Origin: Parasitella parasitica
Lineage: Eukaryota > Mucoromycota > Mucoromycetes > Mucorales > Mucoraceae
Length of the DNA stretch: 25,824 bases
Assembly (NCBI GenBank): GCA_025201805.1
Contig: MU619406.1
Span: forward strand, 14,860 to 40,683
Direction of reading: 5' to 3'
In this document: positions 1-12,469 of the stretch, in pieces
How the letters are laid out: every line of letters starts with the position of its first letter
Numbering within the stretch: position 1 is the stretch's first letter
Made by a program: the position numbers and the translations under genes
The notes under the pieces: model-generated
Seen by the model: the letters and a program-made list of their open reading frames with translations, nothing else
Databases searched by the model: none
Told to the model about the DNA's origin: nothing

Positions 1-667
1 ATACAAAGCTTTCGAAGTACTACTTGTCAATCTACTTTTCTATCTATTTACCAACTCAATTAATCAACAAACCTGATTGATTTTTTCGATCGCGATACTG
101 ATGTATATCATGCTTTTTTTTTCTTTTTTGGCAAGAGCACCCATTTTGGCGTTGGGTATAACAATAATAGAAAAACAAGATAACATATTCAATTCATTTT
201 TAGACCTGAGCAGAATTATTTCAGCTATTACTTAAAGGCCTTGTTAGCCAAGTAAAAATTGTACACGACTTTGGCACTTAGATCATAAAGTACTAGAATA
301 TGATACAAGTTCTATAAAAGGTTGCTGTTTTCAGGGCTGCGCCCTTAAATTGAACCAAGAAAAAAACTCTTTGAATCTGTTCGGTATAGTTCCACAGTTG
401 TGTTCGTGTCTCGTATTCTCTTATGTGTCCCATTTTCATGTCGATGTCCCACTTTCATATTAACGTCCCATTTTCGTATTCGTGACCCATTTTCCCAACC
501 TAGTTTCGTCAACTGTAATAGGAATACATACTAGTAAATCTGTGTCATGCATTCTCGTTTCCTTCAACTTCGGTGTTTTAACATACAACTGATGGTGGTG
601 ATAAAAGCCTGCCCTTTCAATTTGTTCCTATTGTTTCTTTGTATTCTAATTAAAATTTTCGAATATA
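1..667. other. Non-coding left flank
   Basis: No coding frame of interest is visible. The stretch holds T-rich runs, a short GC-rich palindrome (agggc-tgc-gccct, about 333-345), the 19-bp tandem array described separately, and the presumed promoter and 5' UTR of the kinase gene that starts at 668. Confidence 0.6.
427..516. repeat. 19-bp tandem array plus 23-bp dispersed inverted motif
   Basis: Three consecutive 19-bp units start with GTCCCAYTTTC (427-445, 446-464, 465-483), followed by a degenerate fourth (gacccattttc). The array runs directly into a 23-bp segment (494-516, beginning cccaacctagtttcg). That segment is found as an exact reverse complement at 25646-25668, where similar units (atgggacatgagtacgaac) follow. 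The shared architecture suggests one dispersed repeat family, perhaps a transposon terminus, present as two inverted copies. Confidence 0.8.
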
Positions 668-2558
<1,891 letters not shown>

Positions 2559-2616
2559 GGCATTTTATCTGTCATTAAATCAAGCTATTTAGACCAAAAA
2601 AATTAATTATAATGTT

Positions 2617-4677
2617 CTAAAACGCAAATCTATGTCCTTTTCGCTGCATATAATCGTATTTCGATCGACATGCCCAATCTGAACGGCCTGAATTTAGATC
2701 GTTTGCAACAAGAGGCCATATGCTTTCACCAGATTTCAATTTCTGTAGCTTGTATTTTTGAACCACTTCAAACAATTTCACTTCTTCGTCATAAGTCCAG
2801 GCACCCTTTGTTGCATTTGGCTGCAACGAATAAAGCCATCTTGTGCGGCACTGTTTTGACGACCTTCCTTGCACCATTTTAGCAACATCAGCCCAAGAAG
2901 CGACATGCCCATGCTCATCTTCATATTTACTGACTGCAAATTTGAGTACTTTATCTTCTTCTTCTGTCCAAACTCTGCGTTTCACATCTTGGTGGCTGTT
3001 TCGTTGAATATTCCACCATCGCATGATTTGTTCAGGAGTTCGATCTGGCAGATAAGTCATCCGAATAGCTGTCCAGTTGTGACCAAACATTTCAACACCT
3101 TCTCGAATCAGGGCCTTTTCTGAATCCGTAAGTCGTTTAATTTTTGGTATCTGTGCTTGGGGTTCCGTAAATTGAAGCACTCGATGCCATCGATATGCAC
3201 ATTGCCGTTTATTACGATTTGGTATGCTTTTTATAATTATATCCCAATCAGAGGTTCCATGTTTGGCAATCAATGCAAAGAGCAGGTTATCTTCTTCTTC
3301 TGTCCATTTGCCTTTCTTGAGATTTTTGACAGAGAGATGCTCTTCATATTGATACTTACATTGGCGAGCATCTCTTGCTGGAAACTGCTTGGAAATCTTT
3401 TTCCAGTCACCTTGATTCAAGACCTCCTTCTTGCTCAGTTGCTTATTAACCACCAGTTCTAGTGTTGATAACTCTTGTTTGCTCCAAGGGCCTGATTGAT
3501 GTAAATCGATGCTATGGTTTGACGATTCTCGCACGGTATTTCCACGAACCAGCCATCCACATACTATTTTCCCAACTCGTGCTCTCCATGCAGGTCCATT
3601 TTCCGCCTTGTCTCTCTTAATCTGGTCTCCATACAACAAAACAAACTCCTTATCGTACCGCACAGTCGACCAAAATTTTCGACAGCAAATCAAGCGATTT
3701 CTCCCAGGCAGTCCCTCTGCTACCTTGACAAAATCACCACCACACTGATGAACCCGCTCCCAGAACAATCTGGTTTCTTCGTCTGACCAAGGGTCTTTGT
3801 TCATGCCAGGATCTAATTCATTCAGCCAAACCTGGCTGCACTGCTCTGGTGTCCGTTCGCTTATGCCTTCAGCTACTTTGTTCCAATCTTGACCAAAAGC
3901 AATCGTGCGTCGCAATAACAAGTCTAGCTCATGCTCCGTCCATTTATCTTTTTTGATGGAGGGGTCTAGTTTGGATCGATAGTGATTTCGTATTTGAACT
4001 CGAGTGCGCCAAGGTAGATATTCGGATGCTATTTTGGCCCATGAAGATGGCCCAAAGTCTGCAATGCCCTTTAAAACAAGCTCGTCTTCCTCTGCAGTCC
4101 ATTTCCTACTTGTGAAAGTCCTGGCTTCAGTCAAAGGAGATCTGCTAGACCATTCATTGGCAATGCGTCGTGGTGATCGGTGCGGCAAATAATCTTTGCT
4201 GATGGCGACCCAATTTCCCTTGCCCAAAGCATCTACGCCTTGCTGTAATAAATCCTTCTCAGCTTTACTAAAGGGGCCTTGTTTGATGCTCGGGTCAAGC
4301 ACATCCGTCCATCGCAGTTGACATTGATTTGGTGTTCGAGTCGGTAAACAATGCTGTACGAATTCGTTCCATTTTTTGCCATTGTGCTTTACGTAATTTC
4401 GTAGCAATGTGTCTTCCCAGGGTAACCATTTGTTAGATCTTTGGGATAGAAAACGTCGATATACTGTAGGCTGAAAAGCAGCATGCGTCAATGTTGGCAC
4501 ATTGGCTGATAAAGAGGTAAATTTGCGAATCAAGGTAGCAAGCATAGCATTTCTGTTGGAAAAAAAGCAGGGTGTGCCCTTTGTTGGCAGCTTGCATGTA
4601 CCGTCACGTTGAGGGTAATCATGAGTCGTTTCATTACATGAACGTCGCTCAACTTCTTCATTTGCAACATGTTTCAA
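2617..4677 (-). CDS. Ten-repeat Myb/SANT-domain protein
   Basis: Single-exon gene of 686 codons. Almost the whole protein is a string of Myb/SANT helix-turn-helix repeats with the typical Trp spacing: about residues 81-127, 135-180, 190-238, 246-290, 296-340, 397-448, 457-504, 513-560, 568-618 and 626-677. Examples of repeat starts are KWTAEEDELVL, KWTEEEDNLLF and VWTEEEDKVLK. A 55-residue spacer separates repeats 5 and 6. The known relatives with long arrays are SNAPC4-like and other c-Myb-type DNA-binding proteins, so DNA binding is expected. An internal ATG at 4545 (Met45) opens a segment rich in Arg, Ser and Thr without acidic residues (MLATLIRKFTSLSANV onward). This looks like a mitochondrial presequence, so translation may begin there (642 aa). 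The 44 residues before it are poorly structured and acidic. Divergent from the dysbindin-like gene. Confidence 0.85.
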   Translation of the reverse strand: MKHVANEEVERRSCNETTHDYPQRDGTCKLPTKGTPCFFSNRNAMLATLIRKFTSLSANVPTLTHAAFQPTVYRRFLSQRSNKWLPWEDTLLRNYVKHNGKKWNEFVQHCLPTRTPNQCQLRWTDVLDPSIKQGPFSKAEKDLLQQGVDALGKGNWVAISKDYLPHRSPRRIANEWSSRSPLTEARTFTSRKWTAEEDELVLKGIADFGPSSWAKIASEYLPWRTRVQIRNHYRSKLDPSIKKDKWTEHELDLLLRRTIAFGQDWNKVAEGISERTPEQCSQVWLNELDPGMNKDPWSDEETRLFWERVHQCGGDFVKVAEGLPGRNRLICCRKFWSTVRYDKEFVLLYGDQIKRDKAENGPAWRARVGKIVCGWLVRGNTVRESSNHSIDLHQSGPWSKQELSTLELVVNKQLSKKEVLNQGDWKKISKQFPARDARQCKYQYEEHLSVKNLKKGKWTEEEDNLLFALIAKHGTSDWDIIIKSIPNRNKRQCAYRWHRVLQFTEPQAQIPKIKRLTDSEKALIREGVEMFGHNWTAIRMTYLPDRTPEQIMRWWNIQRNSHQDVKRRVWTEEEDKVLKFAVSKYEDEHGHVASWADVAKMVQGRSSKQCRTRWLYSLQPNATKGAWTYDEEVKLFEVVQKYKLQKLKSGESIWPLVANDLNSGRSDWACRSKYDYMQRKGHRFAF

Positions 4678-4812
4678 CAGTTCAAAAGCATATTCCCCAA
4701 TGCATCACTAAACATACGTTCCATATCCGAATCTGTTGGGTAAATTCAAAGCAAAAAAAGCACACAAATTTAGTCCAGATTACTAAAGATATTGTAGAAT
4801 AAACGATACCGA
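4678..4812. promoter_or_regulatory. Divergent intergenic promoter region
   Basis: This short AT-rich gap separates the start of the minus-strand Myb gene from the proposed first codon of the plus-strand dysbindin-like gene. Both genes must take their promoters from here and from neighbouring 5' UTR. If the Myb protein starts at 4545 the shared region is 267 bp. I see no clear TATA box or other named motif. Confidence 0.4.
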
Positions 4813-6082
4813 ATGGAACCGTGGAGTAGAAAGGTAGGAATCTAGCGCTTGACCTCGCCTGTAGTGTATAGTGGTTGTAAATTAACCACACAGCGTATCT
4901 AACGTAGATTAGGAGCACTTCGGAATGAGTTTCAGAACCTCAACTCGATATTTCTGAATCGCCAAAATCCGAGGTATGGGTAAATGGAAAGAGGCATATC
5001 GTTCCAGCTTATTTGACACGGCACTCTAGTGATACACTCTCGAACCATTCGCCTGCAAGCGAAACAGAGCCGTCTATATCAGTTAAAGAGTTAAAAGCTA
5101 CAGGGCAGATGATCCATGCATTGCAAGAAGGTTGGGATAGTATCCATTTGGGGAACCAAAGCAATTTTGAAAAAGCCCGAGTAAGTCGAGTTGGAGCAAC
5201 AGCATTGCGTTGACATTGACCATATATAAGGTTGTAGATGTAAAGTTACGGCAATTGCAAGAAGCAGGAGACCTTCATTACAAAGCTTGCGAGGCTATGG
5301 AGAATGCCGACAACGAAATCAGGGAAATACATTCAAATTTATCGGCAATACAGTCATCAGCAGGTAAACACTATCCTTTCTTCTCGCGCGGCTAAAACTT
5401 ATGTGCGCTGGTTTCTAGTCAGTTTAATGAGTATACTGGAAAAAATTGAAGAGAAGATTGATCAAGTATCAATATATTACGAAAAAAATCAGTTTGAATG
5501 GTGGAAACAAGAGCAAGAAAAGGAGTTGATGGATGAAATTGCGAATAGAAGGTACGCATGTAAAAACAGCGGGTCATTTAGAGTGTAACCGTTTTGTGAA
5601 TTATATGCAGACAATTGCTGCGGGAAAAGGACACCAAGTTGAAACAACAATACGAAGAACACGATAGTATACAACAGCGGAAACGAGTCGAGCTCTATGA
5701 GGCCAACTTCAATGCAGAGCTAGAGGATTACAGAAGGAGACGAGAAACCGAAGTATCCTCTCTTTACTCTTGTACGTGTATCTATGATTATTGATTATAG
5801 AAATCTAATGATCTGTCAGCAATAGACCAAAGCAATACCGATAGAATAACGACGTCTCTCGATCAAGTCAAACTGCAGGATACAAGAGAAGATCTTGATC
5901 AGTTTCTGGGCAATACTACCTCGCCGGCACTATTAGATAAAACCACTAAAAGAAATAAGATCAGAGACAGATCAAATCCCAAGTCTAAACCAAAACCAGA
6001 ACCCGTCTTTTCTTCAGAGGATGATGACGATAATGGTGGTAAAATTGAAATACTAGCAGACGAAGATTATGAAGATTTATAA
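4813..6082 (+). CDS. Dysbindin-like coiled-coil protein (putative BLOC-1 subunit)
   Basis: Well-supported exons: up to 5180, 5231-5363, 5419-5551, 5611-5771, 5820-6082; phases are consistent. The 5' end is uncertain. The frame is closed by TGA at 4926 and has no early ATG, so I propose a tiny first exon 4813-4825 joined to 4936 (MEPW|K..), giving about 315 aa. The protein has VPAYLTRHSS near the N-terminus, a long central coiled coil (KLRQLQEAGDLHYK through YEANFNAELEDYRRR), then DLDQFLGN and an acidic tail. Order and local similarity follow animal dysbindin: VPFLPKYS, a coiled coil ending in FEEAFQQDMEQY, then ALDVFLNSG. Dysbindin belongs to BLOC-1, which acts in endosome-to-lysosome-related-organelle sorting. 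Identification is by motif order only; another coiled-coil trafficking protein is possible. Confidence 0.6.
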
Positions 6083-6225
6083 ACATTTACATGTATATTT
6101 GTTGTTTATTAAAAAAAATGAATTAACTAATAATATTTTTAGAGACATTTACACATTGATAGACAGAGGGTCAAGAGAGAGGGAGAGGGAAGTGGTTGGT
6201 TGGAAGCATATACAAGTCTAGAATA

Positions 6226-6886
6226 TCAAGAGGGAGGTTGCTGTTGCTGTTGCTGTTGCTGTGGTGGCGACTGCTGCTGCTGTTGCTGCTGCTGTTGCTG
6301 TTGCTGCTGCTGTTGCTGGAATTGCAGAGCTTGTAATCTTTGCAACTGCTGTTGTGCTAATAACGCAGCTTGCAAGTTTTGTACATTATTAGCAGGAGTT
6401 TGTTGCTGTTGATTAATGGCAGGGCTCGCTGGAGCTGTGGCAGTGGTAGTTGTTCCATTTCCAGCAGCAGCAGCAACGGCGGCGGCATTTCTCATTTGTA
6501 ATTGAGCTAAATAGCGCTGCAGTTGGAGCTGTTGTGTGGCTGGTAATTGAGAGATAGGATACCCAATTTGTGCTAACTGAGCAGCAAACATTAACGGGTT
6601 TGCTTGTACTTGTGCTGCAATGGCTGCTTGTTGTTGAGCTTGTGATTGAGGAGATGAGGATTGAGGTTGCGCAGTGGGTCTTGCCGCTTGGGGGCTGGAT
6701 TGTGCAACTGCAGGTGATGCCATTTGAGAAACTTGCTGAGCCACTGTTTCTGCAGATGGTGAATGTGTATGTAATTCTATTTATCATGTGAGTATACCTA
6801 ATTAACTTGTAAATGACAACTTACGTGCTTGTTGCTGTTGTTGCTGTTGCTGTTGGGCTGCTACTAATTGAGCTTGAGCTTGGACT

Positions 6887-6927
<41 letters not shown>

Positions 6928-9405
6928 TTGAGCCTGAGCTTGAGCTTGAGCTTGAGCTTGAGCTTGAACTTGTGCCTGTGCTTGTGCCTGAGCTTGAGCC
7001 TGCTGCAATTGTAACTGTTGTTGTAATTGAGCTTGTTGTTGCTGTTGAATGGCGTTAGCAAATCTTTGAATGGTTGTAGGCGTCGGTGGACGTACTTGGC
7101 CATTTGTACCAGCAGCAGTATTTTGTTGCTGTTGAGCTTGCTGTTGCGCTGCAGCCATCAGTACCATCTGTTGTTGTCTTAGCAATTGAAGTTGAGCAGC
7201 TGGGTATCGATTGAGTGGCAGACCTGCAGCCACACTGGGATTTTGTTGAGTAATGGGAAGTTGAGGTCTATTGACAGCAGCATTTTGAGTTGCTGGAGAC
7301 GCAGAGAAGGCTGCCGCCGCAGCAACACGGGCCTGTGCAGCAGCAGACGAGACTATAGACATGGGAGGTCTTGCTTGCGTTTGAGCAGCAGCATTAGCTG
7401 CATTGACAGCACCATTAGCAGTTGCAGCAGGGCGCGGGACGCTATTTGGTGCCTGAGAACCTAGACTAATAGCCGCGGATAACTGCCTTTGCTCAAGAAC
7501 AGCTTGTGCCATTTGTCTTTCTCTTTGTGCTTTATGCAAACTCATCTCCATAGCTGATGGCAATCGCTGGCCAGCGCTGTTAGTACCGTGCACTTCGATT
7601 GTTGAACGAGGTGGAGCAGAGGTGTTGTTGAGTTGTTTTTCTGCCTCTTCACGCTTCTTTTGTGTCTTTTTGATGGCTTCAAATATATTGTATTGCCTCT
7701 GGCGCTTTTGAGGAGAATCGAATCGGACGGTAGTTGGACGACGATACAGTTCTCTCTTCAATTTAGACGTATACGCACTACTTACTTGGCCTGATAGAGA
7801 TGTTAAATTGTTGCGCTTCCATCGATCATGGCATTCCCAGGGTGTCCGTTTATCGCCAGTCAGTGGCGTACGGACAGAGTTTAGCGCATCGCAAATCAAA
7901 TCCCAATTGAATGAGTATTCTACAATAAATGAAATCAAACAAACATCATCATCTTCAGACCAGTGAGTGGAAGCATGGTGGTAACCCGCAGGCTGCTGAG
8001 GTGTAGAGGGCTGCTGAGCAGGCGTATCGCGATTTCTTTTTGGTGCAAATAGGGCTACGAAAACTATTAAGTCATTACGCCTTTACAAGCAATGCATACA
8101 CTTACGAGAAATAAGAGGCGTGGTGTCGTATCTTTCATGTCGAGGCAGCTGCTTGATTTCATCCTTGGTTTCATCGTAAATGATGATGGGATTTCCATCA
8201 ATATCTCTTTTTCGACTATAGCGCTGAGGCGCTTTGAGGGTGATTTGTTTCGAGATGAGTTTGCTGATAGGCGTAATTCTATTGCACTCCAATTCATTGA
8301 AATACGTGTCTTGAAAAAGCGGATCGGGTGGCCAGTAAGTCAATAGCTCGGGAAACAAGGCGCACGCATCAAACTCTCCCAAGTCTTCGATAGATACTGT
8401 CATGATGGGCATGTTGGGATCAAGATTTTTAATGATCTGTCGGTACTCTTCAATTACATCAGGAGACAGTGTAGCAGGAGCAATGCTGGGTGTTGTAGGC
8501 ATCGATGTTGATGCCTCAATGGCAGGCTCTGTGCTACCAGACCCCATAAAATCAAATGTATCATTATTTGCTCCCATCATTGTATCTGATTTCAGCAGCT
8601 CATTTGTATCGTTTGCTGTGGATGTATCAGGCATTAGTTCAGGTTCATCACTAACTTCATGGCTAACAACAGATTGTGTGCTTTGATCTATATCCTCCAT
8701 TCCCTGATTCTTTACAATTGGTATAATTGTCTCGGTATCCGCATCAATATTCTTATTGTCTATCGTCACGGGAGATTCAGCCAAGTCACTGTTCAGGTCT
8801 TGCTCTGCAATGGGTGGTGTATGCCATTGCTTAGAGGCGGGTGTGGTGGGCAAATCTTCAGCCATAGGCGTCGTCGGCAAACTTCTTGGTTCAGGGATTC
8901 GAGTTTTTACACAAACTGATGCTTTATCATCTACAACATGCCATTCCAGCACAGCTCTTGCTGTCATGTATGCCATTGCCATTTTCCACTTTCTCTCTTC
9001 TTTGAAATCCGTGTGCATCCACTTCATCTCATCTATCATTAGATCCCAATGTGATTTTGGTCTTGGTGCTGCTTTGTGTTTCTTTAATTGGCGTAAACTC
9101 CATGTATTCGTCTTTTTTAATGCCTCTATTTTTTGAATTGTTTTCACAGATTTCAGTTCATCTCTTGCAAGTATCCAATCGTGTGTGGTGAGTGTTTTTC
9201 GAGCTGTTTGCAATTGCTTGTACAAAGGAAAATGGGTAGCATGTAACTTCCAAGCATATAGATCTATACCTTCATCGTTGTTTCTCATGATATCGGATGT
9301 CAGTTTGACTCCATTGTAAACGAGCGTATTTTCATTTTGTTCTTTGGTATCATTGTAGGTTACTGTGTCGCTATCGATCCCTGTGGCTTTACGTCCTGTA
9401 GATCG

Positions 9406-9451
<46 letters not shown>

Positions 9452-10042
9452 GGATGTGTGATTGACGTTTTTGTGCCTGGCGATGCCAATAAATCCTTCT
9501 GATCTAAGCTGTTCAATATTTCATCAACGCTCTTGGGACGTACCGCACCGCTGACACCTCTAGTTACCATTCTAACTGGAGGAGGAGGGACTCTACGATT
9601 TGCGAGCTTGATACTGTTTATGGTGGATCCATCTACTGGTGAGGGCAAAGATGATGGTGATGGTGATTCTTGCTTAATTTTGACGTTGTTAATCTTGTTT
9701 TTATCTAGATAAATACTCCATTTATCTTGATCTATCTGAGTAACATCGCCATTTTTCAAGAATGAGATAACAGGATCTGTTCCATCAACATTTCCTTCAC
9801 CTGTCATTGTAAATAACTCTTTCAATAAAAGCTCTCTGTGTGTGACAATGGTCCTAAATTACGTGATTAGAAACTATCTAAGAAATACTTATGCTATTAT
9901 ACCTAATCTTCTTTTTTCGTTCTTCTTCGGCATTATATCGTAGCTTTTGCAATGTTTTCTAGTTAATTTTACCTTTAGTAGAGATCCTTGTATACAACAA
10001 TAAAGTTCTTACCTGTTGTAAATCTTTAGTATTATTTTCCAT
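6226..10042 (-). CDS. Eaf1/Vid21-like NuA4 acetyltransferase scaffold (HSA + SANT)
   Basis: Proposed exons on the minus strand: 10042-10013, 9958-9903, 9853-8106, 8054-6825, 6749-6226; phases agree and give 1195 aa. The N-terminus (IRTIVTHRELLLKELFTM) resembles the conserved start of fungal Eaf1. A 14-CAG polyQ tract lies around residue 165. An HSA domain follows at about residues 278-338 (SHWDLMIDEMKWMHTDFKEE), the helicase/SANT-associated segment that binds actin-related proteins. A SANT domain is at about 640-695 (HWSEDDDVCLISFIVEYS; WECHDRWKRNN). The remaining C-terminal 450 residues are Gln/Ala-rich, including a Q-A dipeptide tract and long polyQ. This layout matches Eaf1, the platform subunit of NuA4 histone acetyltransferase in the nucleus. 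It converges with the dysbindin-like gene (143 bp apart). Confidence 0.88.
6866..7003. repeat. Hexanucleotide GCYTGA repeat inside Eaf1-like exon
   Basis: About twenty copies of a GCCTGA/GCTTGA-type hexamer on the plus strand encode an alternating Gln-Ala tract on the minus strand, with a few Gln-Val units. Interruptions are mostly synonymous C/T changes, which suggests an old expansion under coding constraint. Open frames on the opposite strand (Glu-Pro/Glu-Leu) are by-products. Confidence 0.85.
9409..9450. repeat. Perfect (CTG)14 / CAG microsatellite in Eaf1-like exon
   Basis: Fourteen uninterrupted CTG triplets on the plus strand encode fourteen Gln on the minus strand, between HP and HR of the Eaf1-like protein. 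The lack of interruptions implies a recently mutable, length-polymorphic tract, unlike the mixed CAA/CAG runs near the C-terminus. Confidence 0.9.
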
Positions 10043-11168
10043 TTTTGAATAATTTAAGTGGTAGCAAGTCAGCAAGGAAGGAGAAGAAGACTTCTTCTAT
10101 GTTCTCTCTAAATCAAGATATTGAAGAATATTATCGTTATATAGCCTAGAGAAGCAAGAAAAAAGAGAACGCGCGACTTTCTAAATAAACAATATGGTCA
10201 CTAATTTTGTTATTTGAAAATTCGAATTGATGGTACGGTATCACCACACGCACACCCAATATCGATAAAAAAAAAAAATAGTGTGGACAAAGGATTTTCA
10301 AGCATATCATGACACTAAGCCACTACCATTGTAATTTTACATGTTTTATTTTATGCTTGTGGATGTGTTTGCTTCATAAAAATCCGTTGTTCAGTTTTAT
10401 GTACCAGACATTTTGTAAAATTTGTTTAGTGTATTGCGTTTGTACATGGTCCACACTATTTTTTTTCTTTTTTTTCGATACTATTTGTGGGTGATTTTCT
10501 GATGAAATCTATGAGCTATTCATACCATCACTACAGCTTGAGTGTAGAGATTTTAGAAAGCAAAAATAAACACTTACGTTTGGCCTAAGAAAGAGCTCTT
10601 TCTATGTTTGTTTTTCTCAGATGATAAAAAAAAAAAAAAAGAAATTGGAACAATATCACTCAACATACTGCAACTAAATTAATTGGATGCGTCATGTCAA
10701 ACTGTAGTATGATGACCCTTAGTCACACTGTTGCTCACTAGTGAACATTTAGACGTTTTTTAACTATTTTTAGCATTTAAGTATGCTAGCAAAGGCTTTC
10801 AAGTGGGAAGCTCTTTCTATGATACACAGTCTTTTGTTTGAATAATAATGGCAATTCTGATCGTTCACTGTATTCTGGAGGAATGCAGGTTCGATAAACA
10901 CACAGAAATCGTCATAATATTCATAAAAGGAAATAATTAAAATAGCGCTATAAAATGATTGGTCAAGAATATCATCAGCCAATTTGTTACTCTCATGGTT
11001 TGAAAGTGTTAATCAATAAATAAATTACACTAACAGATATTAATGATCCAATTCAAACAAATTAGTGTTTATTATCTGCCCATTCAATTAAAGATATATG
11101 CAAAATTTAGTTTTTTTTAATGAGTAATGTGTTTTCTATATACTTGGATTTAAGAAAATGAAATCTGT
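10043..11168. other. Intergenic region upstream of Eaf1-like gene
   Basis: No convincing gene is seen. The stretch contains the Eaf1-like promoter and 5' UTR, the inverted-repeat structure at 10260-10480, a 15-nt A run near 10626, and otherwise AT-rich sequence down to the 3' end of the HAD phosphatase gene. Confidence 0.6.
10260..10480. repeat. Imperfect inverted repeat, MITE-like
   Basis: The left arm 10260-10288 (tatcgat, an A run, atagtgtggac) pairs with the right arm 10449-10480 (gtccacactat, a T run, cgata) around a 160-bp centre. Weaker matches continue outward: tcacc-aca on the left against tgtgggtga on the right, and gatggtac near 10229 against ataccatc near 10523. The whole may be a roughly 300-bp non-autonomous element or a stem-loop. 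There is no coding potential, and a target-site duplication was not identified. Confidence 0.55.
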
Positions 11169-12469
11169 TTAAAGGTAGGAAGCCTGTAAACAGAGTCAAA
11201 TTAATAATTACCGTTATCTTTTGAGAAGGTTTTGTTTTCTACAACTTACGCGTCTGCTAGCTTCTTCGAGGTCACTGTCAGTAAGCTTATTTTTATCATC
11301 ATTGTTAGGGATTTCATATACACCACCCAAAATGACGAAAGGATGATAAGCAAAGAGGTTAAGGTCGCTCATTTCAGTGACACCAGAAAGAACAAGAACG
11401 GGATCAATCTCAGATGAGATGCCCGCAACAATACTGTTGCAATGGCACACATACACACATTAGATTGCATCATTACAAAAATATCATATAAAACTTACTC
11501 GGTATCCATACGATCACCAATAATACATGTTTCCAATCGAGATAAACCAAGAACACGCTGAGCATATCGCATGATCAAAGCGGAAGGCTTACCGCAGAAG
11601 AAAGCCTTGGTCTTTGTGACCAACTCAACACAAGCAGTGAAAGCTCCAGTAGCGGGAATCTTTCGACCTTTAGAATCAAGAGTTTCAACATCCAAATTGG
11701 TAGATATCAACTTGGCACCTTGTTGAACAAGTTGAACAGCCTTTGTCAACTTTTCAAAGTTATAAACAGCAGATTCACCCAAAACGACATAGTCAGGATT
11801 ATGATCATTCATGAAGAAACCCTTGTCGTAGAGAGCATAAGCAAGACCAGGTTCACCAATCACATAACAGGTTCCACCCTAATTTTACAGATTAGCTGCG
11901 TGTAAACTAGGCAGAACGAAAACTTACCTCGGGCATTTGAGAGTGAAGAAAGTAGGCAGTAGCTTGACCAGATGTGAAGAAATGATCCTCGGTTACATCA
12001 ATACCAAGACGTTGGAGCTTTTGTTGCAATTCACGAGGAGTAGGAGCAGAGTTGTTGGTCAAGAAAAGATACTTTTTGTTGTTCTTCTCCAAGAATTCTA
12101 CAAATTCCTTGGCACCAGGCAGCAAGTTGGAGCCCTAAACAAACGTAAAATAAATGCTCTGTTTGCCCAGCTTGTGATACCATATTGTCAAAAAATACAT
12201 ACGTGATAAATAACACCATCCATATCAATAATAAAGCCCTTCTTTTGGCGAATAGCCTCAAGGCGCTCATTGTGAAGAACGGGATCGCGGAACAAGGCCC
12301 AATCTCTAGCAGAAATTCCATCTTCATTGCCATGAGGAGTAGCGGCACCGTGTTGATGAGCCTGTTGCGGTTGATTTTGGCCGAGAGAGGCAGCAAAAGA
12401 AGCGGCCAAATCACGGGTTTCATCGGCAGAAGCGAATTCAGTGGGGTTGTTGTTAACAGGAGTAGTCAT
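11169..12469 (-). CDS. HAD-superfamily IIA phosphatase (NagD/p-nitrophenylphosphatase-like)
   Basis: Proposed exons on the minus strand: 12469-12203, 12134-11928, 11878-11499, 11433-11250, 11183-11169; 350 aa. All four HAD motifs are present: nucleophile motif FIIDMDGVIYH (Asp82, Asp84), LFLTNNSAPTP with the motif II Thr, FCGKPS with the motif III Lys, and IIGDRMDTD for metal binding. The segment between motifs II and III has the length expected of a C2 cap. These enzymes hydrolyse small phosphate esters with Mg2+ in the cytosol; the substrate cannot be told. An N-terminal 78-residue extension, low in complexity and rich in Asn, Gln and Ala, precedes the domain. The last exon is only five codons including stop (ASYL). 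If that splice is not used, the frame reads on to a TAA at 11214. Confidence 0.88.

Noticed and set aside
427-496. 19-bp repeats as a CRISPR-like array
   Set aside because: Units are directly adjacent without unique spacers and the DNA is clearly eukaryotic.
6200-6412. Plus-strand Cys-rich open frame
   Set aside because: It is the antisense of the polyQ-encoding repeats in the last exon of the Eaf1-like gene; the low-complexity Cys composition is an artefact.
6813-7058. Plus-strand Glu-Pro/Glu-Leu open frame
   Set aside because: It is the opposite strand of the Q-A hexamer tract, within an exon supported on the minus strand by the SANT domain and intron phases.
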